The notes: generated by a model not told the origin, from the sequence alone. A stretch of DNA of 64,000 nt from Chryseobacterium gambrini (GCF_900156825.1 NZ_FTOV01000013.1:43666-107665); one strand, 5' to 3'. Positions 1 through 8,514 are shown, counted from the first letter of the stretch. Program-made: numbers and translations.

Positions 1-2
1 TC

Positions 3-350
3 GCTGCCACTGTAGAAGCAAGTGCCCATGAAAACTGGAAAAATAAAATTACAGAACTTCAGGAAGGAGATACCCATCTTACCCTTAAAGAACTGGCGCC
101 TGTAAGAATGGTTAAAAATAAGTTCTTTAACGAGCTTGAAGAAATCTACAACGTTGGAAGAAACAAAGAGTCTCTAATCGCTTCTTTAGGACGTGCAAGA
201 GCCAAAAAAGGGATGTTCGAAGGTGATATGGAAGAAGGCGAACTCGAAATCGGGCAGGTTTCTGCGTTAATTGATGAAGTTCTTCCCGTAGAAACTGTTT
301 TTCAGAATTTACTTAAAGAATTTAACGAAATCAATACGCCAAGTTTATAA
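3..350 (+). CDS. Nitronate monooxygenase / NAD(P)H-dependent flavin oxidoreductase, C-terminal part (5' end outside window)
   Basis: The frame is open from the first bases of the window, so this is the last 115 residues of a gene that starts upstream. The end of the protein carries the stretch SLIASLGRARAKKGMFEGD followed by EEGELEIGQVSALI, which I recognise as the C-terminal signature of the 2-nitropropane dioxygenase / nitronate monooxygenase family. These are FMN-dependent TIM-barrel enzymes that oxidise alkyl nitronates. An internal ATG at 108 is not a real start, because the coding frame continues before it without a stop. The next gene begins 17 bases after the stop, so the two may be co-transcribed. 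Exact substrate cannot be told from this fragment. Confidence 0.8.
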   Translation, partial: AATVEASAHENWKNKITELQEGDTHLTLKELAPVRMVKNKFFNELEEIYNVGRNKESLIASLGRARAKKGMFEGDMEEGELEIGQVSALIDEVLPVETVFQNLLKEFNEINTPSL

Positions 351-367
351 AATTAATCTGAAAGTTG

Positions 368-1144
368 ATGGAAGGAAGGATTGTTAATGTCAACGGAAAA
401 AAACTTTATACAGAATACCGTCATTCGTTTGAAAATAAACCAACCATCGTCTTTTTGCACGATTCTTTAGGCTGCACTCAGCTTTGGAGAGATTTTCCTG
501 AGAAACTGGTTTCGCAGACACAATGTAATGTTTTGGTCTACGATCGTTTAGGCTACGGAAAATCTTTTCCTATGCTTACCTATGAAAGAGAAAATAATTA
601 TATGGAGCAGGAAGCCGATCTCCTGAATGATCTGTTAAAAGAACTGAATATAAATGATATAATCCTTTTCGGACACAGCGACGGCGGAACAATTGCCCTG
701 ATTTTCGCCGCCAGATATTCTGAAAAAGTTACTGCCACTCTGTGTGAAGCCGGACATATTTTCGTAGAAGAGATAACCGTAAATGGTGTAAAAAATGCTT
801 TTGAAGCTTACAAAACCACCAATCTTCCGGAACGTCTCGCAAAATATCATGGCGATAAAGTTGAAATGATGGTAAAAGCTTGGACGGAAATCTGGTTAAG
901 CGACAGATTCAGAAGCTGGAATATTGAATACCTCCTGAAAGATATAAATTCGCCATTGTTATTTATTCAGGGAGAAAATGACGAATACGGAACACTGGAT
1001 CAGGTTGAAAAAACAATTTCTCAGGTAAGCGGAACCGCAGAAAAATTCATCATCCCGAACATCGGACATACCCCGCATAAAGAAATCCCAGATGCTGTTC
1101 TGCAAAAATCCGCAGAATTTATCAACTCAATTGTAAAGGCATAA
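368..1144 (+). CDS. Alpha/beta hydrolase
   Basis: A 258-residue alpha/beta-hydrolase fold protein. The oxyanion region is FLHDSLGCTQLW (about residues 29-40), the nucleophile elbow is GHSDGG with Ser104, a probable catalytic Asp lies in GENDEYG, and the catalytic His is in GHTPH near the C-terminus, so the triad looks complete. I chose the ATG at 368 over the TTG one codon upstream. There is no signal peptide, so it acts in the cytoplasm. It follows the nitronate monooxygenase gene closely. The family includes esterases, C-C hydrolases and haloperoxidase-like enzymes; the substrate is unknown. Confidence 0.8.
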   Translation: MEGRIVNVNGKKLYTEYRHSFENKPTIVFLHDSLGCTQLWRDFPEKLVSQTQCNVLVYDRLGYGKSFPMLTYERENNYMEQEADLLNDLLKELNINDIILFGHSDGGTIALIFAARYSEKVTATLCEAGHIFVEEITVNGVKNAFEAYKTTNLPERLAKYHGDKVEMMVKAWTEIWLSDRFRSWNIEYLLKDINSPLLFIQGENDEYGTLDQVEKTISQVSGTAEKFIIPNIGHTPHKEIPDAVLQKSAEFINSIVKA

Positions 1145-1180
1145 TACTGAAAATAGTTGGTAAAATTTCAGCAGCATTAC

Positions 1181-1234
1181 ATTCCCCTCCTCTGGAGGGG
1201 TGGCGAAAATTCAAAGAATTTTTGACGGGGTGGT
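1181..1234. repeat. Dispersed intergenic repeat, family R1 (copy 1)
   Basis: A segment of about 54 bp containing CCCCTCCTCTGGAGGGG and then GACGGGGTGGT. It recurs in opposite orientation at 52740-52793 with only a few differences. It sits between convergent genes and touches the stop codon of the HD-protein gene. Confidence 0.7.
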
Positions 1235-1866
1235 CAATAAATGCAAGATAAAAGCCCATCAATTTCCATCTGAATATTCTTTCTCGTAATATCCTCATAC
1301 TTTTCTTTAAAAATCGGGGTTTTAAAAATATCTTTCTGCTCCAGAAAATGTTTTAAAACCTTTTTTCTTCCTGGCTTATAAAACAAATCGGGATAGATGG
1401 AATATTCCTTCCTGATTTTTTTCGTGTAATCAAAATATACTTCAGAATCTTTTCCGAGAATCGAAAGATCGGCATCCAGAAGATAATTGGTATCGCTGTC
1501 TTCAGACAAATGATGCGATTTTGTGGCAATAATCTGCTCCGAAATTTTTTGAATGAAATGAGAGTCTACATTAAGTTTTTTCAGTCTTATCGCAGCAAAT
1601 TCAGCGCTTTTCTCTTCGTTTGATTTTGATGTAGCATCATAGATAATATCATGGTAAAAAACAGAAAATGAGATAACAGGAAAATTTTCAATTTCATCTT
1701 TTACAGCATCCAGTTCAGAGAACATATTTTCCAGATGCTCAAGATTATGATAATGTCTCCCTTTTTCAGTATATTTCTTTTCAATTTCAGACCACAGATC
1801 TCCAATAAGATTTTGATCTTCGGTATATAAAAGACTGTTTCGCAGAAATCTTTCTTTCAGGTTCAT
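1234..1866 (-). CDS. HD-superfamily metal-dependent phosphohydrolase-like protein
   Basis: A 210-residue protein with a metal-binding HD-type arrangement: RHYHNLEHL at residues 37-45 (His38, His40, His44) and FYHDIIYD at 70-77 (His72-Asp73), then KSNEEKSAEF and a later ATKSHH. This matches the predicted metal-dependent HD phosphohydrolases of the COG4339 type, small soluble proteins of unknown substrate. I chose the ATG at 1866; a TTG two codons upstream is less likely. It is followed by an R1 repeat and is convergent with the alpha/beta hydrolase gene. The rhodanese gene lies just upstream on the same strand, so the two may form a short operon. Confidence 0.75.
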   Translation of the reverse strand: MNLKERFLRNSLLYTEDQNLIGDLWSEIEKKYTEKGRHYHNLEHLENMFSELDAVKDEIENFPVISFSVFYHDIIYDATSKSNEEKSAEFAAIRLKKLNVDSHFIQKISEQIIATKSHHLSEDSDTNYLLDADLSILGKDSEVYFDYTKKIRKEYSIYPDLFYKPGRKKVLKHFLEQKDIFKTPIFKEKYEDITRKNIQMEIDGLLSCIY

Positions 1867-1898
1867 TTTCAAAAATTTTCAGATAAAAAAAGGAACTT

Positions 1899-2198
1899 TT
1901 AAAAAGTTCCCTGATTTGCTTCCAGATTTGCTTTCAGCTCAGCCCAGCCTCCGCCGTTGTAGCCATCTTTCAAACCTTGAGAGGTAAGGTATTCCAAAGC
2001 CTTTCCGCTTCTGTTCCCGCTTCTGCAGAACAAAATCACCGGCTTATCAATAGACAGGATTTCTTCTTGTCTGTCTTCCACTTCTCCCAAAGGAATATTT
2101 TTAGCACCCTCGATGTTTCCGTCCATTTCCAGTTCCATAGGTTCACGAACGTCAATTAATGCATAATTTCCTGATTTTATAACTTCTGATAAAGACAT
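1899..2198 (-). CDS. Single-domain rhodanese-like sulfurtransferase
   Basis: A 99-residue protein that is one rhodanese domain: the DVREPMEL motif at residues 16-23, GAKNIPLGEV at 31-40, and an active-site loop CRSGNRSG starting at Cys58. The loop Cys carries persulfide in this family, so a sulfur-transfer role is likely. There is no signal peptide, so it is a cytoplasmic protein of the GlpE/PspE size class. It lies 32 bases upstream of the HD-protein gene on the same strand and is divergent from queG. Confidence 0.85.
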   Translation of the reverse strand: MSLSEVIKSGNYALIDVREPMELEMDGNIEGAKNIPLGEVEDRQEEILSIDKPVILFCRSGNRSGKALEYLTSQGLKDGYNGGGWAELKANLEANQGTF

Positions 2199-2298
2199 AA
2201 TATATTAATATTTAGAATTAAATTATTTGACGGGTATATGAAAAATGCCTGTAAAGCAATTCTCTGAATTAAGTTCAAACAAATTTATAAAATAATAT

Positions 2299-2306
2299 TA
2301 GTTTTG
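2299..2306 (+). promoter_or_regulatory. Bacteroidetes -7 element before queG
   Basis: TAGTTTTG fits the TAnnTTTG element recognised by the Bacteroidetes primary sigma factor. It places transcription start near 2311 and therefore favours the ATG at 2319 over the TTG at 2304, which lies inside the element. Confidence 0.55.
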
Positions 2307-2318
2307 CACTATAAAATC

Positions 2319-3263
2319 ATGACTTCAAACGCAGAAAAATATACACAGCTTATAAAATCCAAGGCAAAAAGTTTTGGATTTCAGAATTGTGGGATCTCAA
2401 AAGCAGACTTTCTTGAGGAAGATGCAAAACCACTCGAAAACTGGCTGAAAAATAACTTTCACGGCGAAATGAAGTACATGGAAAATCATTTTGATAAAAG
2501 GCTGGATCCGAGATTATTGGTAGAAGGCTCCAGATCTGTAATTTCTCTTTCCTACAATTATTTTCCCGAGGAAAAAATTTCCACTCTCGAAAACTTTAAG
2601 ATTTCGAAATATGCTTATGCTGAAGATTACCATGAAGTCATCAAAGATATTCTGCGATCGATGGTTGCAGAACTTCAGGAGGAAATCGGGGAATTCGGAT
2701 TTCGTGTTTTTGTAGATTCTGCGCCGGTTCTGGAAAGAAGCTGGGCGAGAAAATCAGGAATCGGATGGGTAGGAAAAAACGCAAATTTAATTACCAGACA
2801 AAGCGGCTCATTTTATTTTTTAGCCGAAATTATCTGCGATCTGGAACTTGTTGCAGATCATCCGGTGACCGATCATTGCGGAACGTGCAGGAAATGTATT
2901 GATGCTTGTCCTACCAATGCGATTGTTTCAGAAAAGCTGATTGACGGAAGCAAATGTATTTCATACGCAACGATAGAGCTGAAAGACTCCATTCCGGATT
3001 ATTTTCAGGATAAAATGGACGACTGGATGTTTGGCTGTGATGTTTGTCAGGACGTCTGTCCGTGGAACCGCTTTTCGTTACCTCATCAGCAAACCAAATT
3101 CAAACCGAACCAAGCTTTAAAAAACTTTAAAAAAGGAGAATGGAAGGAGCTCACGCAGGAGCTTTTTTCCGAGATTTTCCGCAAATCTCCTGTTAAAAGA
3201 ACAAAATTTGCAGGTCTGAAAAGAAATATAGAGTTTCTGGAAAAATCCTCAGAGAAAAAATAA
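2319..3263 (+). CDS. queG: Epoxyqueuosine reductase
   Basis: A 314-residue protein that carries out the last step of queuosine biosynthesis, reducing epoxyqueuosine to queuosine in tRNA with a cobalamin and two [4Fe-4S] clusters. Two ferredoxin-type cysteine sets are visible: CGTCRKCIDACPTNAI and, later, CDVCQDVCPWN. The VDSAPVLERSWARKSGIGWVG segment upstream of them is typical of the QueG cobalamin/active-site region. Length fits the family's short form (no long C-terminal HEAT extension). The start is fixed at 2319 because the upstream TTG overlaps a promoter element. It appears monocistronic. Confidence 0.93.
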   Translation: MTSNAEKYTQLIKSKAKSFGFQNCGISKADFLEEDAKPLENWLKNNFHGEMKYMENHFDKRLDPRLLVEGSRSVISLSYNYFPEEKISTLENFKISKYAYAEDYHEVIKDILRSMVAELQEEIGEFGFRVFVDSAPVLERSWARKSGIGWVGKNANLITRQSGSFYFLAEIICDLELVADHPVTDHCGTCRKCIDACPTNAIVSEKLIDGSKCISYATIELKDSIPDYFQDKMDDWMFGCDVCQDVCPWNRFSLPHQQTKFKPNQALKNFKKGEWKELTQELFSEIFRKSPVKRTKFAGLKRNIEFLEKSSEKK

Positions 3264-3429
3264 TTACATTTTGGCGGATAAACCCTTATCTGGAATTTTT
3301 GAAGTTCCAGAATAATAAGGTTGAACGCCCATTCCTTAAATAGATTTTTAAGGAGGGAAAGAGTGGGTAAGAATTTTAAAAAACTTTCAGATCAAAAAAC
3401 TTTGTTCTGAAAATTAGGCGGCTGAAAAA

Positions 3430-3510
3430 CTAGCGTTTTTTCTGGATTCTTTTGGGCGCTACTTTTACTCTTACTTTAAATCTTTTGTTGGATTTCATGT
3501 TTTTGTGCAT
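3430..3510 (-). CDS. Possible 22-26 aa Lys/Arg-rich small protein
   Basis: A very short reading frame on the minus strand starting ATG at 3510 (26 aa) or at 3498 (22 aa: MKSNKRFKVRVKVAPKRIQK plus KR) and ending with TAG. About half of its residues are Lys or Arg, which is what a tiny ribosome-associated or nucleic-acid-binding protein would look like. It is absent from normal gene calls because of length. The evidence is composition and intact frame only, so it could also be chance. Confidence 0.35.
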   Translation of the reverse strand: MHKNMKSNKRFKVRVKVAPKRIQKKR

Positions 3511-3561
3511 ATTTTTGAATATTTGGTACTTAAATTTAGCGAAAATTCCGATTGAAACAAA

Positions 3562-3569
3562 TACTTTTG
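3562..3569 (+). promoter_or_regulatory. -7 element before the DUF2459 protein gene
   Basis: TACTTTTG matches TAnnTTTG exactly and lies about 40 bases before the ATG at 3609. Confidence 0.5.
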
Positions 3570-3608
3570 CGAAAAATTATTAATTAAATTTTATTAACTT
3601 TAAAAACC

Positions 3609-4292
3609 ATGAACGTGAAAAAGATGTTACTTCTCATTATAAAAGCCATAGGAATTATTGTAGGAATTGTTGTTCTGTATGTCGCCTTAGGCTACTTTTT
3701 ACCATTCATTGAAGTTTCAGCGAAGGATGACGGACAGAAGAAAGAAATTCCTGTTTATATTTATACCAACGGCGTTCATACGGATATTGTAATGCCTGTA
3801 AAAAATGATGTACAGGACTGGAGTACAAAAATCCCGTTCAGCAATACAAAATCCAAAAGTACAGATTACAATTATGTAGGAGTAGGATGGGGAGATAAAG
3901 GATTCTATCTCGACACTCCGACGTGGGCGGATCTTAAATTTTCGACGGCTTTTAAAGCCGCTTTCTGGCTTAGCGAATCGGCAATGCACTGTACTTTCTA
4001 TAAAACCATGAATAAAGGCGACGACTGTAAAAAAATTATGATCAGCAAGGATCAGTATAAAAAACTGGTAGATTTTGTAGATGCTAAATTTGATAAAGAC
4101 CAAAACGGAAACTACAATCTTGTTCCTACAAATGCTGTTTACGGTAATGATGATGCGTTCTATGATGCACAGGGAAAATACAGCTTCCTGAATACCTGCA
4201 ACACCTGGGCAAATGATGCCTTGAAAGCGGCGGATCAGAAAGCGGCATTCTGGACACCTTCAGATTACGGAATTTTCTTACATTACAAATAG
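3609..4292 (+). CDS. TIGR02117 / DUF2459 family membrane-anchored protein
   Basis: A 227-residue protein with one N-terminal membrane segment (about residues 7-32) and an extracytoplasmic domain starting PVYIYTNGVHTDIVMPV, then VGVGWGDKGFYLDTPTW and, near the end, NTCNTWANDALKAAD. These are the conserved blocks of the DUF2459/TIGR02117 family. Conserved His and Cys residues (NGVHTD, FLNTCNTW) hint at a papain-like hydrolase fold, but the activity is not established. It is followed 6 bases later by a secreted L,D-transpeptidase-like lipoprotein, suggesting a joint role at the cell envelope. Confidence 0.75.
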   Translation: MNVKKMLLLIIKAIGIIVGIVVLYVALGYFLPFIEVSAKDDGQKKEIPVYIYTNGVHTDIVMPVKNDVQDWSTKIPFSNTKSKSTDYNYVGVGWGDKGFYLDTPTWADLKFSTAFKAAFWLSESAMHCTFYKTMNKGDDCKKIMISKDQYKKLVDFVDAKFDKDQNGNYNLVPTNAVYGNDDAFYDAQGKYSFLNTCNTWANDALKAADQKAAFWTPSDYGIFLHYK

Positions 4293-4298
4293 TTTTCT

Positions 4299-4946
4299 GT
4301 GAATTTTTTAAGTTGGATAACGGCATTTCTTTTCCTGTTATCATGCAAACAGGAAGCGAAAAATACCATCAAGCCACAGATTTCAGAAATCTCAAAGCAG
4401 GAAAAGAAACCGGAAATTGATTTAAATAAAACAAAATCGAAAGCCGAAGAAGCACTTACATTCTGCAAATCCAATCAGTTCAGTACAGATTTTTGCATTC
4501 TGATTGATATGAGTCTGCATTCCGGAGTGAAAAGACTGGTTGTGTGGGATTTTAAAACAAACTCTGCTTCAAAAAAATATCTGGTTGGTCACGGTTGCGG
4601 AGAAAACCAGTGGAGCAGTGACGAATCTAAAGACCATCCGAAATTCAGCAATGAAGACGGAAGTCATCTTTCATCACTCGGCAAATACAAAATTCAGGGG
4701 AGAGGTTACAGCGACTGGGGAATTCATGTAAAATATCTCATGCACGGTCTGGAAAAAACCAACAGCAATGCGCTGAAAAGATTCATCGTCTTTCATTCCT
4801 GGAATCTGATGAGCGATGAAGAAGTCTTCCCTAAAGGTTCGCCCGAAGGTTGGGGTTGTCCTACCATCTCCAATAATGCGATGAAAGAAATAGATTTGAT
4901 GCTTCAGAAATCTAAAAAGCCTGTTCTGATGTGGATTTATAATTAA
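4299..4946 (+). CDS. L,D-transpeptidase-like (YkuD-type) catalytic lipoprotein, GTG start
   Basis: A 215-residue protein whose only usable start is GTG at 4299, six bases after the previous stop. From that start the N-terminus is a lipoprotein signal: a hydrophobic run ending LLFLLSC with the Cys at about residue 16, which supports the GTG. The C-terminal half has HSW followed by GSPEGWGCPTIS, matching the His...Ser-x-Gly-Cys active site of the murein L,D-transpeptidase catalytic-domain family. It would be anchored facing the periplasm and could act on peptidoglycan. Tight coupling to the DUF2459 gene makes a two-gene envelope operon. Confidence 0.75.
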   Translation: MNFLSWITAFLFLLSCKQEAKNTIKPQISEISKQEKKPEIDLNKTKSKAEEALTFCKSNQFSTDFCILIDMSLHSGVKRLVVWDFKTNSASKKYLVGHGCGENQWSSDESKDHPKFSNEDGSHLSSLGKYKIQGRGYSDWGIHVKYLMHGLEKTNSNALKRFIVFHSWNLMSDEEVFPKGSPEGWGCPTISNNAMKEIDLMLQKSKKPVLMWIYN

Positions 4947-5444
4947 AAAAATTTAGAGCCTATTTAAATATTGCTAAATAAAAGTTTTATAGCTTTTCTT
5001 GATTAAAAACTTGTTTAAACTTAATAGCTGTAACCAGCGCAAAGACGCAAAATATTCTTTAAATACTGTCTTATCTTAAGGCGCAAAGATTTTATCTGCG
5101 ATAAAATTAAGCATCAATCCTTATTGAAAATCTTTGATTTTCTTGCGCCTTAAAACATTGTTTAAAATTAAAAAACTTTGCGTTTTCCAATAAGAATATT
5201 TTTATTTCAAAAAAATTTTAAATTCTAAAATAAACTTTGTTAATTTTTAAATTTAACATTAAGAATTTAAGTTAGTTAAACTGATTATAATTAAGGAATC
5301 AACACATTGATTTTTATTAAGTTTTTTAAGCTAAAGAGGCTTAATTTCTTAATGGTAAAAATAAATTATAAATTAAATACAATCTCTTTACAATTAGAAA
5401 AATTAGTCTGATTTTTGTAGAGAAAACAGGGTTAACAAATCATT
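4947..5444. other. AT-rich intergenic region with repeat fragments
   Basis: No gene is visible. It holds an exact 11-bp inverted repeat, TTAAGGCGCAA at 5076-5086 and TTGCGCCTTAA at 5143-5153, within text resembling the degenerate CGCAAAG-type intergenic repeats seen elsewhere in the window (family R5). Confidence 0.5.
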
Positions 5445-6743
5445 ATGTCTAAAAAAGAAAAAGTAAATATTTTCTGGTTCAGAAGAGATATCAGACTGGA
5501 AGATAATACAGGATTGTTTCATGCATTTGAAGCCGGTTTAAAAGTAGTTCCGGTTTTTATTTTTGATAAGGAAATTCTTGATAAGCTTGAAGATAAATCA
5601 GACAGAAGAGTAGATTATTTTTATCAGGCTCTGGAAGAAATTCATACCGAGCTTAAAAAACATAAAAGCGGATTAACGGTTTTTCACGATAAGCCTGTTG
5701 AAGCTTTCAAAAAATTAATTAAAGATTTTGAAATTGATACTGTTTTCTGCAACAGGGATTATGAACCACAGGCAATAAAAAGAGACGAAGAAATACAGGA
5801 TCTGCTGAAAAAAAATGATGTTAATTTTCAGGATTTTAAAGATCAGGTTATTTTCGAAAAGGATGATGTGGTAAAAAATGACGGTAAACCTTACACCGTT
5901 TACACTCCTTATTCAAGAAAATGGAAAGAAAATTTCAAATCCGTTACCTTCAAAAAAATGGAGGTCGATTTTTCAAAATTTCATCAATATTCGCCTTCCA
6001 AATTTTTAACGCTTAAAGATTTAGGCTTTGAAAAAACAGATCTGGAATTTAAAAAGCCTTCACTGGAGAAAAAGACTATTGATGATTACGATCAATACAG
6101 GGATTTTCCGGCAATGGATCATACAACCCGTTTAGGAATTGCGCTTCGTTTCGGAACCATTTCCGTAAGACAATGTGTGGAATTTGCAGAGAAACACAAT
6201 GAAGTCTGGCTGAATGAGCTGATCTGGAGAGAATTTTTTATGCAGATTTTATATCATTTCCCGAAAGTGGTGAACCAGTCTTTTAAAGAAAAATACGATG
6301 GCATTAAGTGGAGAAATGATGAAAAAGAATTTAAAAAATGGTGTGAAGGAAAAACCGGCTATCCTATTGTAGATGCGGGAATGAGACAGCTTAATGAAAC
6401 CGGATTTATGCACAACAGGGTAAGAATGGTTGTCGCGAGTTTCCTTACCAAACATCTTTTAATCGACTGGAGATGGGGAGAAGCGTATTTCGCAGAAAAA
6501 CTTCTGGACTACGAGTTGTCCTCCAACAACGGAAACTGGCAATGGGCTGCAGGATGCGGTTGCGATGCAGCGCCTTATTTCAGGGTTTTCAATCCTTCTG
6601 AGCAGACGAAAAAATTTGATAAAGATTTAAAATACATCAAAACATGGCTTTCCGAAAAGGACATCAATGCAGAACCGATCGTGGAGCATACTTTTGCCAG
6701 AAAAAGAGCCTTGGAAGTGTACGGAAAAGCGGTGAAAGAGTAA
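5445..6743 (+). CDS. phrB: Deoxyribodipyrimidine photolyase (class I, cryptochrome/photolyase family)
   Basis: A 432-residue flavoprotein that uses light to split cyclobutane pyrimidine dimers. The N-terminal Rossmann domain starts IFWFRRDIRLEDNTGL, and the FAD-binding helical domain contains WLNELIWREFFMQILYHFP, GYPIVDAGMRQLNETG, MHNRVRMVVASFL and SSNNGNWQWAAGCGCDAAPYF. These are classic photolyase signatures with the Trp-rich electron-transfer region present. Length is slightly short of E. coli PhrB but complete. It stands alone on its strand, with a long AT-rich upstream region. Confidence 0.93.
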   Translation: MSKKEKVNIFWFRRDIRLEDNTGLFHAFEAGLKVVPVFIFDKEILDKLEDKSDRRVDYFYQALEEIHTELKKHKSGLTVFHDKPVEAFKKLIKDFEIDTVFCNRDYEPQAIKRDEEIQDLLKKNDVNFQDFKDQVIFEKDDVVKNDGKPYTVYTPYSRKWKENFKSVTFKKMEVDFSKFHQYSPSKFLTLKDLGFEKTDLEFKKPSLEKKTIDDYDQYRDFPAMDHTTRLGIALRFGTISVRQCVEFAEKHNEVWLNELIWREFFMQILYHFPKVVNQSFKEKYDGIKWRNDEKEFKKWCEGKTGYPIVDAGMRQLNETGFMHNRVRMVVASFLTKHLLIDWRWGEAYFAEKLLDYELSSNNGNWQWAAGCGCDAAPYFRVFNPSEQTKKFDKDLKYIKTWLSEKDINAEPIVEHTFARKRALEVYGKAVKE

Positions 6744-6764
6744 TACTGAAAGTTTAACTGAGAG

Positions 6765-7259
6765 CTATTTATGAATGCCTATTTTCTTTAAAGCGGCACT
6801 GTTCAGATAGATTTCATTAAAAGAAGTTAGCGATTCGATGTCTTTGAAGTTTTGAAATGTCTTTTCGTTTTTATTGAAGGAAAGTTCGATTGAAGTATTG
6901 TAAGAAGCAACAATTCTCACTACGGAATACCCGTTGTAAGCAATTTTAAATCCTTCAAAAAGACATTTTTTTTCGGCTTTCTGATAGATTTTATATTCTT
7001 CGAAAGCCTTGCTTTCTTCATCGTTTCTTTTTTTGGAATTGTGCTCAAGAGATTTCCAGGATTCGTAGTTCTTGGGTTCTTTCAGGATTTCGCCGGAAGA
7101 ATCTACGGGAACAAACATTCCCAAAGTAAGCTCCTTTTTCAGAAGATTGGCGTAATTGTTCATCAACTTAAGCGTCTGAAGGTCTGCATATCCTTCATGC
7201 GAATAATACTCGATAACAAAATCCGTCATAGGAATCAGTTTATGGGAAGCATTGGTCAT
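6765..7259 (-). CDS. Hypothetical protein
   Basis: A 164-residue soluble protein that I do not recognise. It has no signal peptide or membrane segment. It begins MTNASHKLIPMTDFVIEY, is rich in Lys, Glu, Asn and Ser, and has a charged helical middle (about residues 65-105) followed by a likely beta-rich end. It is convergent with the photolyase gene, 22 bases apart. No function is proposed. Confidence 0.55.
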   Translation of the reverse strand: MTNASHKLIPMTDFVIEYYSHEGYADLQTLKLMNNYANLLKKELTLGMFVPVDSSGEILKEPKNYESWKSLEHNSKKRNDEESKAFEEYKIYQKAEKKCLFEGFKIAYNGYSVVRIVASYNTSIELSFNKNEKTFQNFKDIESLTSFNEIYLNSAALKKIGIHK

Positions 7260-7397
7260 ATTTGTGATTTTTTTTGAGCCACTAACTTTTTTAAATTTCG
7301 AGGTGCGAAGATAAATAAATTGTTAAAAAGAGGAAAACTAATTTTGTTTTAATTGGCAAAAGAATTTCAGGCTTCCTACTTTCCTCAGTTACAGAAA

Positions 7398-7440
7398 AAT
7401 AAAAACCGGAAAGATTATTTGTTTTAATTTTTCCGGTTGA
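7398..7440 (-). terminator. Terminator of the XRE-family gene
   Basis: Inverted repeat AACCGGAAA / TTTCCGGTT; read on the minus strand it is followed by TTTTTATTTTT. Confidence 0.6.
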
Positions 7441-7470
7441 TGTATTTGGGTAATTAATCTTCAGTGTATA

Positions 7471-7770
7471 TTACATTTCTTTTTGCAGGATTTCTACAAT
7501 GCGGTCTATTACTTCCTGTTTTTTAGTTTTTTTATTGTACGGCGTTTTCGGTTCAGAAACAATGCTTTCCCTGTTCTTATCAAAAAGCGCATAAAGATCC
7601 AGATCCGGATGTTTTTCTAGGTACCAAACCAGAAAATTGAGAGGTATTGCATTTTTTCCTGAAAAATAAAGCTGAATAGCCTGCGGCGTCATACCGTATT
7701 CTTCGGCTATTTCTCTCAGAGTTTCTCCTTTTGATTTGCTGTACTCGCGTATCTTCTCGTGAATTTTCAT
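7471..7770 (-). CDS. XRE (Cro/CI) family helix-turn-helix regulator
   Basis: A 99-residue protein with an N-terminal helix-turn-helix: KGETLREIAEEYGMTPQAIQ (about residues 14-33), where the second recognition helix is GMTPQAIQLYFSG. The C-terminal half is Lys-rich and ends in a helix. It is likely a small DNA-binding repressor or activator. It is divergent from a 76-aa unknown gene, and the shared 160-bp region carries two direct -7 elements, so it may regulate both sides. It ends in a clear hairpin terminator. Confidence 0.75.
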   Translation of the reverse strand: MKIHEKIREYSKSKGETLREIAEEYGMTPQAIQLYFSGKNAIPLNFLVWYLEKHPDLDLYALFDKNRESIVSEPKTPYNKKTKKQEVIDRIVEILQKEM

Positions 7771-7845
7771 ATCGAATAATTTCTTCTTTTTAATTTTATT
7801 TAATAAATAATTGTTAAAACTTCAATTAATTATTGTTTTTAAATA

Positions 7846-7861
7846 TATATTTGTATATTTG
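7846..7861 (+). promoter_or_regulatory. Two direct -7 elements in the divergent XRE region
   Basis: TATATTTG occurs twice in immediate tandem (7846-7853 and 7854-7861), each an exact TAnnTTTG. A TTG at 7833-7835 gives a plausible -33 spacing to the second. They lie about 70 bases before the 76-aa gene. Confidence 0.5.
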
Positions 7862-7929
7862 TTTTATAATTATCTCATGGAGATAGACACAAAATTACGA
7901 AAAAAGGTTAAACAAAAATATTTATTTGT

Positions 7930-8160
7930 ATGAGCAAATTGATATATCCCTATCAGAACACCATCAATGAAAGATTTGATTTTATTGATAAATGGTTACC
8001 AGCGCGCTACACAGGTTCTGTTAATATAATTCTGAAGAAACAAGAAGATCCCGATTATATAAGAAAAGTGAGAAACAGATTGATAAATGATGAAGCGGTG
8101 ATTGATGCCCTTTACAAAGTTTCGTTGTTCAATAAGATACAGGTAGAGACTGAGACTTAA
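7930..8160 (+). CDS. Hypothetical protein
   Basis: A 76-residue soluble protein starting MSKLIYPYQNTINERFDFID. It is predicted to be mostly helical and has the phrase YIRKVRNRLINDEAVIDAL. I do not recognise a family. It is transcribed divergently from the XRE regulator, which suggests but does not prove regulation by it. It has credible coding character (no rare features, intact start context) but no assigned role. Confidence 0.5.
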   Translation: MSKLIYPYQNTINERFDFIDKWLPARYTGSVNIILKKQEDPDYIRKVRNRLINDEAVIDALYKVSLFNKIQVETET

Positions 8161-8247
8161 GCCCGGATTCTGAAAACACAATTATTTGATGAAAAATTAT
8201 ATTTTGCTCTTTACAGAGCTGTTCCACAAAAAAAACACACAATTGCC

Positions 8248-8514
8248 ATGGAAAATTTCGAGACACAGGAAGTCATTATTACAGAATGCTTTAAATGCGG
8301 CAGAAGATTTGAAAATTATTTCAAAGCATCGCCCTGCTGCACATCACTGGTGGTAAAAGTAGACGAAAACGGAAACCGTACCACCATCACTTTTTTAAGC
8401 TCATTATCTAAACCTCAACCCGAATTTCTGAATGAAGATGCTGCAGAAGATGCAGAAGAAAATCCAGAACCAAAGGAAAATCTTCAGAATGAGGCTGAAA
8501 CTGAAATCTTGTAG
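8248..8514 (+). CDS. Hypothetical protein with a possible zinc-binding Cys cluster
   Basis: An 88-residue acidic protein. Near the N-terminus it has ECFKCGRRFENYFKASPCC, a CxxC followed by a CC pair, which could form a small zinc ribbon. The C-terminal third is very acidic (Asp/Glu-rich with repeated AED/AEEN). No signal peptide is present. It follows the 76-aa gene after 87 bases and may share its transcript. Function is unknown. Confidence 0.5.
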   Translation: MENFETQEVIITECFKCGRRFENYFKASPCCTSLVVKVDENGNRTTITFLSSLSKPQPEFLNEDAAEDAEENPEPKENLQNEAETEIL

